Source of the DNA: Chitinophagaceae bacterium
GTDB taxonomy: Bacteria; Bacteroidota; Bacteroidia; Chitinophagales; Chitinophagaceae
Direction of reading: 5' to 3'
Assembly (NCBI GenBank): GCA_009996555.1
Contig: JAACZX010000462.1
Coordinates: 1-14,065, forward strand
DNA: 14,065 bases
Numbering within the stretch: position 1 is the first letter of the stretch; each line of letters starts with the position of its first letter. The position numbers and the translations under genes were made by a program. The notes under the pieces are model-generated. The model made no database searches, was not told where the DNA came from, and saw only the letters and a program-made list of their open reading frames with translations. Below are positions 1 through 6,899 of this stretch, one piece after another.

Positions 1-392
1 TTTGCAACAAAAGAAGGAATACTTTTTCTTACGAATCCTTTTGTATTTACATAGTTTGATACAATGTCTGTATTGCGGAATTGAAGCCAGGGGTCAAATT
101 CAAATGAATTGGCAGCAGCCATTTCCTGAACAATCTGTTTACTTAATTCATCTGCTTTTCCGTTGCGAACTAATTGTTGATTACGGTATTGTACATCAAC
201 TTCCTGCTTGCTGAGTTTCGGATTGATGAATCTGCTTTTTACACTTATAACAAAATCAGTAACAGCAAGTTTGTTGTTGCCATATTTATAGTGAAATGCA
301 ATACTTAAAACTGCTTCAGCAATAAGAATGCAAAAGAGGCACAAGGCTGAATAATACAACAGTCGCTTAAAAATTGTTGGATTCTTTTTCAT
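1..392 (-). CDS. Membrane-anchored protein, N-terminal part (runs off the window); possible SGNH-hydrolase-like
   Basis: This reading frame opens with ATG at 392-390 and stays open to the window edge, giving 130 visible residues with no stop. Residues 1-10 are basic (MKKNPTIFKR). Residues 11-33 form one hydrophobic segment, most likely an uncleaved signal anchor, so the rest should face the periplasm. Residues 96-122 contain FDPWLQFRN and a later VNTKGF. This pattern resembles the stretch before the catalytic core in membrane-anchored SGNH/GDSL-like proteins, but the catalytic Ser block would lie outside the window. The start lies 13 bases after the stop of the carbamoyltransferase on the same strand, so the two are almost certainly co-transcribed. 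From memory, NodU-type carbamoyltransferases are often followed by small membrane proteins and SGNH-like proteins, which fits. The frame and anchor are seen in the sequence; the hydrolase idea is a weak inference. Confidence 0.7.
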   Translation of the reverse strand, partial: MKKNPTIFKRLLYYSALCLFCILIAEAVLSIAFHYKYGNNKLAVTDFVISVKSRFINPKLSKQEVDVQYRNQQLVRNGKADELSKQIVQEMAAANSFEFDPWLQFRNTDIVSNYVNTKGFVRKSIPSFVA

Positions 393-405
393 TTAGATGA
401 TTTGC

Positions 406-2268
406 TTAATCAGTGATCAGTTTTTTCTTCCAGTCATCTTTTTCTTTCCATTCAGGCTGCTCCTGTTTGCTAAAAAGATAGTTTTCTATTACAAGATAAT
501 CCATTTCGGTTCGCATAAAACATTGATAGGCTTCCTGCGGCGTACAAACAACCGGTTCACCACGTACATTAAAGCTGGTGTTGATCAACACAGCACAATC
601 TGTCTGTTGTTTAAATGCTTCGATGAGCGAATGAAAAGGAGGATTGGTTTCCTGATGCACCGTTTGCACACGGGCCGAATAATCGATATGTGTAACAGCA
701 GGCAAACTGCTGCGTTGGAAATACAGTTTATCTGTTAAGCTGAGTTGATGATAATTCGCCGGAACAGGATTTTGCAAATCTTTCTTCACCGGCTGCACCA
801 GCAACATGTAAGGCGATGCTGAAGACAACTCAAAATACTGCTGTACATCTTCTGCCAATACAGCCGGAGCAAAAGGACGAAACCCTTCCCGGTATTTAAT
901 TTTCAGATTGAGTTTCTTCTGCATCTCCGGATTACGTGGATCGGCAATGATACTTCTGTTGCCCAATGCACGTGGACCAAACTCCATCCGCCCCTGGAAC
1001 CAGCCAATCACGTTTCCATTGCTGAGGTATGTTGCAACGGTTTGGTTTAATTCATCGCTGTTGTTGAACGCAGTTGCAACGGCTTTGTATTGTTTAATAA
1101 CCGGTTCAATTTCTTCAGTTGTAAAAGAAGGACCGAGATAGGATCCTTTCATTGCATCCATTGCATATGAAACGCTTCGCTGTTTTTCAAAATAAATATG
1201 ATGCGCTGCCAATGCTGCACCAACAGATCCTCCTGCATCACCACTTGCAGGTTGAATAAAGATGTTATCAAAAATGCCTGCGTTTTGTAGCTTGCCGTTT
1301 GCGACACAGTTCAATGCTACACCACCCGATAAGCAAATATTCTTTGCACCGGTAATTTCTTTTGCATGTGCAGTCAGCTTCAGTACTATTTCTTCTGTTA
1401 CCTGTTGAATGGCGAGTGCAAGATTGCAATGTTGCTGCGTGAGTTCTTCTTCTTCACCTCTGCGTTTGAAGCCAAACAACGATTCAAATTTTTGATCCTT
1501 CACCATACGTAAACCAACGGCATAGTTGAAATACTGTTGACTTAAATAAATGGAACCATCATCATAAATCTTTACCAGCTTTTCTTTAATGATCGTTACA
1601 AACTGGTTTGTTTGTTCTGCATCGGGATCCCCATAAGGTGCTAATCCCATCAGCTTATATTCACCACTGTTTACTTTAAAACCTAAATAGTAAGTGAATG
1701 CAGAATACAATAATCCAACAGAGTTGGGGAAGTTGAGTTGTTTGAGTATTTCAATATTTTTTCCGTTGCCTTTGCAGATGGTTGTAGTGGCCCATTCACC
1801 CACACCATCAATAGTAAGTATTGCAGCTCCTTCAAATGAAGATGGATAAAATGCCGATGCTGCATGACTGAGATGATGCTCAGGAAACAACAGCTTCAGT
1901 TTCTTTTTATCATACAATTGAATTTTCTTCAGCTCATCACGGATCTTTTTTTTCAGAAAGAGCTTTTCGTTCAACCATACAGGCATGGCCATTAAAAAGG
2001 ATGCAAAACCTTTTGGTGCAAAAGCATAGTAGGTTTCAAGTAAGCGCTCAAATTTTAGCAAAGGTTTATCGTAAAACACAACTGCTTCTAATTGGTCGAT
2101 GGTAACATTTGCTTCTTGCAAACAATACGCAACAGCTTTTGAAGGAAACCCGGCATCATGTTTTTTGCGGCTGAAGCGCTCTTCCTGGGCAGCGGCAATG
2201 ATCTCGCCATCTTTCAGGATAGCAGCAGCAGAGTCATGATAAAAAGCCGAAATGCCGAGGATGTACAT
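406..2268 (-). CDS. Carbamoyltransferase, NodU/CmcH (TobZ-like) family
   Basis: This 620-residue protein has the full two-domain layout of O-carbamoyltransferases, which use carbamoyl phosphate and ATP to carbamoylate a sugar or natural-product hydroxyl. The N-terminal Kae1-like domain begins YILGISAFYHDSAA and carries the conserved HHLSHA at residues 131-136, the metal and active-site histidine motif. GGVALNCVANG follows at 315-325. The C-terminal YrdC-like carbamoyl-transfer domain contains GRMEFGPRALGNRS at 426-439 and NTSFNVRGEP at 563-572. The length is normal for the family. The frame extends upstream to 2346, but those 26 codons are translated from a palindromic repeat and do not resemble the family. 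The ATG at 2268 places the conserved N terminus directly at the start and is the one to use. A weak -7-like element lies just upstream. The downstream partial gene is in the same transcription unit. The acceptor molecule cannot be told from the sequence. Confidence 0.95.
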   Translation of the reverse strand: MYILGISAFYHDSAAAILKDGEIIAAAQEERFSRKKHDAGFPSKAVAYCLQEANVTIDQLEAVVFYDKPLLKFERLLETYYAFAPKGFASFLMAMPVWLNEKLFLKKKIRDELKKIQLYDKKKLKLLFPEHHLSHAASAFYPSSFEGAAILTIDGVGEWATTTICKGNGKNIEILKQLNFPNSVGLLYSAFTYYLGFKVNSGEYKLMGLAPYGDPDAEQTNQFVTIIKEKLVKIYDDGSIYLSQQYFNYAVGLRMVKDQKFESLFGFKRRGEEEELTQQHCNLALAIQQVTEEIVLKLTAHAKEITGAKNICLSGGVALNCVANGKLQNAGIFDNIFIQPASGDAGGSVGAALAAHHIYFEKQRSVSYAMDAMKGSYLGPSFTTEEIEPVIKQYKAVATAFNNSDELNQTVATYLSNGNVIGWFQGRMEFGPRALGNRSIIADPRNPEMQKKLNLKIKYREGFRPFAPAVLAEDVQQYFELSSASPYMLLVQPVKKDLQNPVPANYHQLSLTDKLYFQRSSLPAVTHIDYSARVQTVHQETNPPFHSLIEAFKQQTDCAVLINTSFNVRGEPVVCTPQEAYQCFMRTEMDYLVIENYLFSKQEQPEWKEKDDWKKKLITD

Positions 2269-2271
2269 AGG

Positions 2272-2280
2272 TGCAAAATA
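2272..2280 (-). promoter_or_regulatory. Weak -7-like element before the carbamoyltransferase
   Basis: Read on the minus strand, TTATTTTGC precedes the ATG at 2268 by only a few bases and matches the Bacteroidota -7 consensus TAnnTTTG at seven of eight positions. It lies between the palindromic repeat and the start codon. No clear -33 TTG is visible, because that position falls inside the repeat. If it is used, the transcript would be nearly leaderless. Confidence is low because the sequence is AT-rich. Confidence 0.25.
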
Positions 2281-2291
2281 AGCGATTTGAG

Positions 2292-2374
2292 AGAAACACG
2301 GATGACACAGATCTATGCTGATAAAACGGATTTGATCTGTGATCATCCGTTTAATCTGTGTTATCCGTGTTTCT
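2292..2374. repeat. 83-bp palindromic intergenic repeat (R1)
   Basis: The outer arms, at 2292-2312 and 2354-2374, begin AGAAACACGGAT and end ATCCGTGTTTCT. They are complementary over 21 bases with one G/A difference, which still allows a G-U pair. An inner inverted repeat, AAACGGAT at 2324-2331 and ATCCGTTT at 2345-2352, surrounds a smaller GATC/GATC pair. The whole element can therefore fold into a long nested hairpin on either strand. It is built from reiterated ACGGAT/ACACAGAT-like units. I recognise this style of sequence as a dispersed non-coding repeat that often produces false peptides rich in ICVNLC- or DLCHPC-like strings in databases; that is recollection, not a search result. Here it produces exactly such a peptide (DLCHPCF) as the false N terminus of the carbamoyltransferase. 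Confidence 0.85.
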
Positions 2375-2394
2375 ATTTTCTTTATAGCGGATAA

Positions 2395-2426
2395 ATAAAA
2401 AAGCAGCGGAATTATTCCGCTGCTTT
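2395..2426 (-). terminator. Rho-independent terminator after carB
   Basis: A perfect hairpin spans 2400-2426. The arm AAAGCAGCGGAAT pairs with ATTCCGCTGCTTT around a minimal centre; in practice the loop would be somewhat larger. On the minus strand the stem is followed by a T-rich run (TTTTTTATTTAT, overlapping the last arm). It lies 32 bases after the carB stop codon and before the repeat and the carbamoyltransferase, so it should separate the two transcription units. On the plus strand the hairpin is followed by TTACTT, a much poorer tail. Confidence 0.9.
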
Positions 2427-2458
2427 ACTTATCTCTTTTCACTCTTTCGAGCTCTTAG

Positions 2459-4105
2459 TTACTCAAAAGTTGAATAGAAATACGGCGTCTTCGCTTCAAA
2501 CTCCGCACTGCAGGTATCTACCATTTTGTACACACGGGTAATACCCCATGCTTTACGTTTTTCGTAAAGTTCATCTTCGCTGGCGTCTTCTTTCATTATG
2601 CGGCAGATCTGTTCGTCGCCAAAGCCCATGCGTTTTGCTTCTGTGAGCAATTCTTTGGGTAAGGTTTTCATATCATGCTTCGACAGTTCTTTTTCCATGT
2701 TCACAATATCCTGTATCTGGTAAATGAACCAACGGTCGATCTTGGTTGCTTCCACCACAGTCTTCACACTCACACCCGCCATCAACGCATCTTTAATACG
2801 GAAAATGCGATCCCATTTCGGCACTTTAATATATTCGATCAACTCTTCAGCATGTTTTACACTTTGTCCGTAGTAACCCAAACCAACTGCGTTGTTTTCT
2901 AAACTCTGACAAGCTTTCTGCACTGCTTCCGTAAAGCTGCGGCCAATACTCATTACTTCACCCACACTCTTCATCTGTAAACCTAAACGGTCATCAGCAC
3001 CTTTAAACTTGTCGAAGTTCCAACGTGGCATCTTCACAATTACATAGTCAAGCGCCGGTTCAAAGTATGCAGAAGTAGTTTGTGTGATCTGGTTCTTCAA
3101 TTCATCCAATGTATAACCGATCGCCAGTTTCGCAGCAATTTTTGCAATAGGATAACCTGTTGCTTTACTTGCCAACGCAGATGAACGACTTACACGTGGG
3201 TTGATCTCAACCGAAATGATGTCTTCGTTTTCAGGATTCATGGCAAACTGTACGTTACAACCACCGGCGAAGTTGCCGAGGCTACGCATCATTTTGATGG
3301 CCATGTTACGCATATTCTGGAAAGCAGTATCGCTCAAGGTCATGGCAGGAGCCACTGTAATACTGTCGCCGGTGTGCACACCCATCGGGTCGAAATTCTC
3401 AACAGTACAAATGATCACCACATTATCATTTCTGTCACGCAGCAACTCTAATTCAAATTCTTTCCAGCCAAGCAATGCTTTTTCCACCAACACCTCGTGC
3501 ATGGGACTTGCTTTCAAACCTCTGTCGAGAGCAGCATCCAGTTCATCTTTATGCATTACAATACCGCCACCTGTACCACCAAGTGTAAACGATGGACGGA
3601 TCACCAATGGAATACCGATCTCTTGTGCAAATTCTTTTCCTTCAAGTAATGAGTTGGCAACACGGCTCGGTGCAACACCAATACCAATGTCGATCATCAG
3701 CTGGCGGAATTTCTCCCGGTCTTCAGCTGTATCAATTGCCTTTACATCCACGCCAATCATTTTCACGTTGAACTTTTCCCAAACACCCAACTCATCCGCT
3801 TCTTTACAAAGATTAAGCGCTGTTTGTCCGCCCATGGTTGGCAACACCGCATCGATCTGTGGGTTTTCTTCGAGGATCTGTTCAATACTTTCAACAGTAA
3901 GTGGCAACAGGTACACACGGTCGGCCATCATCGGGTCGGTCATGATGGTGGCGGGGTTGCTGTTAATGAGGATCACTTCAATTCCTTCTTCACGTAAACT
4001 GCGGGCTGCTTGCGAACCCGAATAATCAAACTCACAGGCCTGGCCAATCACAATGGGGCCGCTGCCTACTATCAGCACACTGGTTATCGAATTATCTTTT
4101 GGCAT
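2459..4105 (-). CDS. carB: Carbamoyl-phosphate synthase large subunit, N-terminal half only (split CarB)
   Basis: This 548-residue protein matches the first half of CarB, the large subunit that makes carbamoyl phosphate from bicarbonate, ammonia delivered by CarA, and two ATP for pyrimidine and arginine synthesis. It starts with the nucleotide-binding [20 protein letters not shown] (residues 10-29). The carboxyphosphate ATP-grasp domain follows, with [12 protein letters not shown] (170-181), [14 protein letters not shown] (207-220) and the metal-binding [19 protein letters not shown] (299-317). The oligomerization domain runs from about 405 to 548. The protein stops after TPYFYSTFE, where E. 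coli CarB (about 1,070 residues) has its linker into the second, carbamoyl-phosphate ATP-grasp half. Nothing downstream in any frame resembles that second half, and a good terminator follows. Independently encoded CarB halves are known from Methanocaldococcus and Aquifex. The frame is intact, so a natural split is more likely than decay. Confidence 0.93.
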   Translation of the reverse strand: MPKDNSITSVLIVGSGPIVIGQACEFDYSGSQAARSLREEGIEVILINSNPATIMTDPMMADRVYLLPLTVESIEQILEENPQIDAVLPTMGGQTALNLCKEADELGVWEKFNVKMIGVDVKAIDTAEDREKFRQLMIDIGIGVAPSRVANSLLEGKEFAQEIGIPLVIRPSFTLGGTGGGIVMHKDELDAALDRGLKASPMHEVLVEKALLGWKEFELELLRDRNDNVVIICTVENFDPMGVHTGDSITVAPAMTLSDTAFQNMRNMAIKMMRSLGNFAGGCNVQFAMNPENEDIISVEINPRVSRSSALASKATGYPIAKIAAKLAIGYTLDELKNQITQTTSAYFEPALDYVIVKMPRWNFDKFKGADDRLGLQMKSVGEVMSIGRSFTEAVQKACQSLENNAVGLGYYGQSVKHAEELIEYIKVPKWDRIFRIKDALMAGVSVKTVVEATKIDRWFIYQIQDIVNMEKELSKHDMKTLPKELLTEAKRMGFGDEQICRIMKEDASEDELYEKRKAWGITRVYKMVDTCSAEFEAKTPYFYSTFE

Positions 4106-4121
4106 GGGGAGAATTTGGCTG

Positions 4122-4129
4122 CAAAAGTA
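4122..4129 (-). promoter_or_regulatory. Promoter -7 element (TACTTTTG) for carB
   Basis: On the minus strand TACTTTTG is an exact match to the Bacteroidota -7 consensus TAnnTTTG. It lies 16 bases before the carB ATG (4105-4103), so the leader would be about 10 bases long. No convincing -33 TTG is visible at the usual spacing, and there is no Shine-Dalgarno sequence, as is common in this phylum. Confidence 0.55.
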
Positions 4130-4246
4130 TTGGATTGAGCGTTAACCTGAGCGTGAAATTTCAACCGATTTTCAAGGTTTTTTGGTAACGGTCGTTAGGA
4201 ATACTGTTGAGCTGCCGTTGCGTCGCACTCTTGTACGTTCGGGAAT

Positions 4247-4349
4247 TGTCTGAACCTTGATTTATGAGATTTTGAGATTTGCAGGATTTGTCCAAGAGAG
4301 TAAGTCTATCTTATGAATCCTATAATCCACCCAAATCCCAGTTCAGACA
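4247..4349. repeat. 103-bp palindromic intergenic repeat (R2)
   Basis: The element is bounded by the inverted termini TGTCTGAAC (4247-4255) and GTTCAGACA (4341-4349). The arms are imperfect inverted copies built of GATT units spaced about 8-9 bases apart on the left (GATTT, GATT, GATT, GGATT). Matching AATCC units lie on the right (GAATCC, AATCC, AAATCC). The right terminus touches the stop codon of the DUF983 gene without a single base between. I recognise the CAGGATT...AATCC...GTTCAGACA design as a dispersed repeat of Bacteroidota genomes, from memory only. On the DUF983 transcript it would form a long hairpin directly after the stop and could act as a terminator or protect the 3' end. The rest of the intergenic stretch, 4130-4246, holds nothing else I can name. 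Confidence 0.8.
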
Positions 4350-4778
4350 TCAATAATCAAACCTATGCGGCTCCGAAGTTTCGTATTCAGGATTATAACG
4401 CACAAAAAAGTAGAGATAGATCGTTCGGCTCAGCCGCATGAGCCAGGGTTGCAAAATAAGGAGGAGGGCAGCGTTCAGCCCAAGCCACCAAAATACCCGG
4501 TTATCGCTGAACGAAACCCCGATCAATACCCACCATGCCACAAACGTAGTAACAGAAATGGCAACAGTTAATGCATAACTCACATAACCGGTACCATACC
4601 AAAAGCCGGGCTCCATATCAAACTTTTGTTTGCACACAGGGCACTCATCATGCATATCGAACGTGTGTTTGAAGTTATACGCACTGTAATCTTTAAACAG
4701 CTTGCCTCTTCTGCAACGTGGACAATGCATCGAAAACATACTCCAGAAATAATTCGGCTTTGGCTTTGAAGCGGGCAT
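4350..4778 (-). CDS. DUF983 family small membrane protein with zinc-ribbon-like cysteines
   Basis: This 142-residue protein belongs to the DUF983 family, of unknown function. The cytoplasmic-looking N terminus carries two CxxC pairs, CPRC at residues 19-22 and CPVC at 46-49, spaced as in a zinc ribbon. MEPGFWYGTGYVSYAL then leads into two hydrophobic segments, at about 62-88 and 96-113. The C-terminal tail is polar and aromatic and ends HRFDY. The length is typical for the family. It has its own -7 element 17 bases upstream, so it is probably transcribed separately from the ABC exporter. A palindromic repeat begins at the base immediately after its TGA stop. Family membership is clear from the sequence; no function is known to me. 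Confidence 0.9.
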   Translation of the reverse strand: MPASKPKPNYFWSMFSMHCPRCRRGKLFKDYSAYNFKHTFDMHDECPVCKQKFDMEPGFWYGTGYVSYALTVAISVTTFVAWWVLIGVSFSDNRVFWWLGLNAALLLILQPWLMRLSRTIYLYFFVRYNPEYETSEPHRFDY

Positions 4779-4794
4779 GCGTTAAAAATTTCCG

Positions 4795-4802
4795 CAAAGA
4801 TA
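4795..4802 (-). promoter_or_regulatory. Promoter -7 element (TATCTTTG) for the DUF983 gene
   Basis: On the minus strand TATCTTTG is an exact TAnnTTTG match lying 16 bases before the ATG at 4778-4776. It lies in the 62-base gap between the exporter gene and the DUF983 gene. This supports separate transcription and a leader of about 10 bases. A -33 TTG at the expected spacing is not obvious. Confidence 0.6.
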
Positions 4803-4840
4803 ACCTATGCTGAAGTTGGAGAAAGTGATAAATAGCACAT

Positions 4841-6664
4841 TTAGTTATTTCTTACATCGTCAACAGCAGTACTAATTAATTTCTTGCGCTCACCAATCTG
4901 CTGACGCCACATGGCATAATACAAACCTTTTTCTTCCAGCAATTGATTATGATTTCCGGTTTCAACCACATCACCACCTTCCAGTACATAAATTCTGTCG
5001 GCATGCATGATCGTACTCAACCGGTGTGCAATTAAAATAGTGATCTGGTTTTCGCCAGCTGATATTTCACGAATGGTTGAAGTAATCTCTTCTTCCGTAA
5101 TAGAATCAAGTGCAGAAGTAGCTTCATCAAATATCAATAAACGTGGTTTGCGCAATAACGCACGTGCAATAGACAAACGTTGTTTTTCACCACCGCTTAA
5201 TTTCAATCCACCTTCACCGATCATGGTGTCCAGGCCTTTTTCTGCACGTGCCAGCAAACGCTGACAACTTGCTTTATGCAATGCATCCGTTAATTCTTCA
5301 TCCGTTGCTGTTGGATTAACAAACATCAGGTTCTCTTTAATGGTGCCACTGAAGAGCTGTGTATCCTGTGTTACAAATCCGATCTGGTTACGCAGGTCTT
5401 CAAAGTTGATGGAGTTTTCATCAATGCCATTATATAAGATCTTTCCGTTTTGCGGCCTGTATAATCCCACCAGCAATTTCATTAAGGTTGTTTTACCTGA
5501 ACCGGATGGACCAACAAATGCAATAGTTTCACCAACATTTACTTTAAAGTTGATATCGGTAATGGCATTTTGTGATGCGGTCTGGTGTTTAAACGAAATA
5601 TTGTTGAATGAAAGAGTTTCAATTTTTCCAAGATGCAATGGATTTACCGGTGTGGGTTCCGGTTTCTTTTCCATCAGGTTATCAAAGTTGGTAATACTTG
5701 CTTCAGCCTCACGGTAGGAGAGAAGGATATTGCCAATTTCCTGTAATGGTCCAAACACAAAGAACGAAAATATCTGCATAGTCACCAGTTGACCGGCATC
5801 CATCTTACCATGATAGATCGTCCACATCAACATAAAGAGAATTACCTGGCGTAACGTGTTTACAAAAGTTCCCTGCACAAAGCTGATACTGCGTATGCGT
5901 TTTACTTTTGTGAGTTCAAGACCAAGAATCTTGAATGTGTTTTTATTGAGGCGGTTTACTTCCTGTTCAGTTAAGCCTAAACTTTTTACCAACTCAATAT
6001 TGCGTAACGATTCGGTAGTAGCGCCTGCCAATTGTGTTGTTTGCGCCACAATTGTTTTTTGAACTGCCTTCACTTTTTTACTGAGTGCATTGGAAATGAT
6101 CACCAGCATAATAATGCCGCCAAAATAAATGAACGGCAACGATGGATGAATAGAAGCAGCATAAATTGCCACGATCACAATACCAATAATTACCGGGAAG
6201 AGAATATTAATAAAAGCCGAAACAAACTTTTCTGTATCGGTTCTTACTTTGGTTAAAATAGAAAGCGTTTCACCACTGCGTTGATCTTCAAAATCCTGGT
6301 AAGGAAGTTTCATGGCATGTTTCAAACCATCTGTAAAAACCTTTGTTCCGAATTTCTGTGTGGTTAGATTTTGAAAGTAATCCTGGAAAGCTTTGGCAAT
6401 ACGGCTCACCATTGCAACGGAAATAGACAAGGTGAGGACAAAAAACACTCCCGGCTCTTTCCAGCTGAAAGATGTAAAGAACCGGTTCCAGTTAAAATTT
6501 TTCTGAGGCGTTTCACCAATGCCCTGGTGTTGTGTGGCAAGGTTAATGAGCTTGCCAAACAAAATAGGATCAATGAGTGAAAAACCAATATTAATAGCTG
6601 CTAACGCCATGGTTAACGCTATAAGACCTTTGTAAGGTGATAAGTATTTTAAAAGCAGTTTCAT
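4841..6664 (-). CDS. ABC-type exporter, fused membrane and ATP-binding domains (MsbA-like)
   Basis: This 607-residue half-transporter would work as a homodimer in the inner membrane, moving lipids, peptides or other compounds outward using ATP. The membrane domain (about 1-330) has six hydrophobic segments, including about 15-35, 72-90, 152-171, 175-191 and 270-285. The nucleotide-binding domain is complete: Walker A GPSGSGKTT (385-393), Q-loop glutamine Q433 in VTQDTQLF, signature LSGGEKQR (489-496), Walker B LLIFDE (509-514) with catalytic E514, D-loop SALD and switch histidine H547 in IAHRLST. The length is usual for type I exporters. MsbA-like lipid flippases are one possibility, but the substrate cannot be read from the sequence. 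No partner subunit is adjacent. A short palindrome around a -7-like element lies just upstream and may control it. Confidence 0.93.
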   Translation of the reverse strand: MKLLLKYLSPYKGLIALTMALAAINIGFSLIDPILFGKLINLATQHQGIGETPQKNFNWNRFFTSFSWKEPGVFFVLTLSISVAMVSRIAKAFQDYFQNLTTQKFGTKVFTDGLKHAMKLPYQDFEDQRSGETLSILTKVRTDTEKFVSAFINILFPVIIGIVIVAIYAASIHPSLPFIYFGGIIMLVIISNALSKKVKAVQKTIVAQTTQLAGATTESLRNIELVKSLGLTEQEVNRLNKNTFKILGLELTKVKRIRSISFVQGTFVNTLRQVILFMLMWTIYHGKMDAGQLVTMQIFSFFVFGPLQEIGNILLSYREAEASITNFDNLMEKKPEPTPVNPLHLGKIETLSFNNISFKHQTASQNAITDINFKVNVGETIAFVGPSGSGKTTLMKLLVGLYRPQNGKILYNGIDENSINFEDLRNQIGFVTQDTQLFSGTIKENLMFVNPTATDEELTDALHKASCQRLLARAEKGLDTMIGEGGLKLSGGEKQRLSIARALLRKPRLLIFDEATSALDSITEEEITSTIREISAGENQITILIAHRLSTIMHADRIYVLEGGDVVETGNHNQLLEEKGLYYAMWRQQIGERKKLISTAVDDVRNN

Positions 6665-6681
6665 AATTGTAAAAGCTAAAT

Positions 6682-6703
6682 GATGGTCAAAGTTTAGACC
6701 ATC
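6682..6703 (-). promoter_or_regulatory. Palindrome around a -7-like element upstream of the ABC exporter (candidate operator)
   Basis: The arms GATGGTC (6682-6688) and GACCATC (6697-6703) are perfect inverted copies around an 8-base centre. On the minus strand the centre together with the next base reads TAAACTTTG, close to the TAnnTTTG promoter element but with one extra base in the spacer. The site ends 18 bases before the exporter ATG. A dimeric regulator bound here would block the promoter directly. It could equally be a hairpin in the 5' leader. Confidence 0.4.
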
Positions 6704-6899
6704 TTTAAAAATAAGACAAGTTAGCAGGAATGTGCGCTTCTATTTGCCTGCCAGCCCTCATCTTTCGAGTTCGTTCTGCCATGATATACCTGTAAAGCTT
6801 GCAGCACAGCTACTCTTCCCGGCTCAGCTCATAGGTTTGTATTGAAAAAAATCGGTTCTTTGGAACTATTCTATGCGGTAAAAAAATGTAACTGAGCAC

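Noticed and set aside
2269..2346. N-terminal extension of the carbamoyltransferase starting at 2346
   Set aside because: These 26 codons are translated from the palindromic repeat R1. The conserved family N terminus starts at the ATG at 2268.
2158..2394. A 78-codon plus-strand frame containing YADKTDLICDHPFNLCYPCF
   Set aside because: Its C-terminal part is the other-strand translation of R1 and the rest is antisense to the carbamoyltransferase. It is not a gene.
3201..4025. A 274-codon open frame on the plus strand opposite carB
   Set aside because: It lies wholly antisense to the well-conserved carB frame, has the Ser/Ile/Arg-rich composition typical of a shadow frame, and shows no family motif.
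4106..4246. A possible second repeat or small RNA gene (the GTTGCGTCGCACTCTTGTAC stretch)
   Set aside because: It looks vaguely familiar as multi-copy sequence, but within the window it is single-copy and shows no structure I could support.
2395..4349. A CRISPR array or composite transposon suggested by several inverted repeats close together
   Set aside because: The repeats are different from one another and not in a direct spaced array. No cas gene or transposase is present.
4365..4571. A 68-codon plus-strand frame beside R2
   Set aside because: It is antisense to the DUF983 gene and has no recognisable features.
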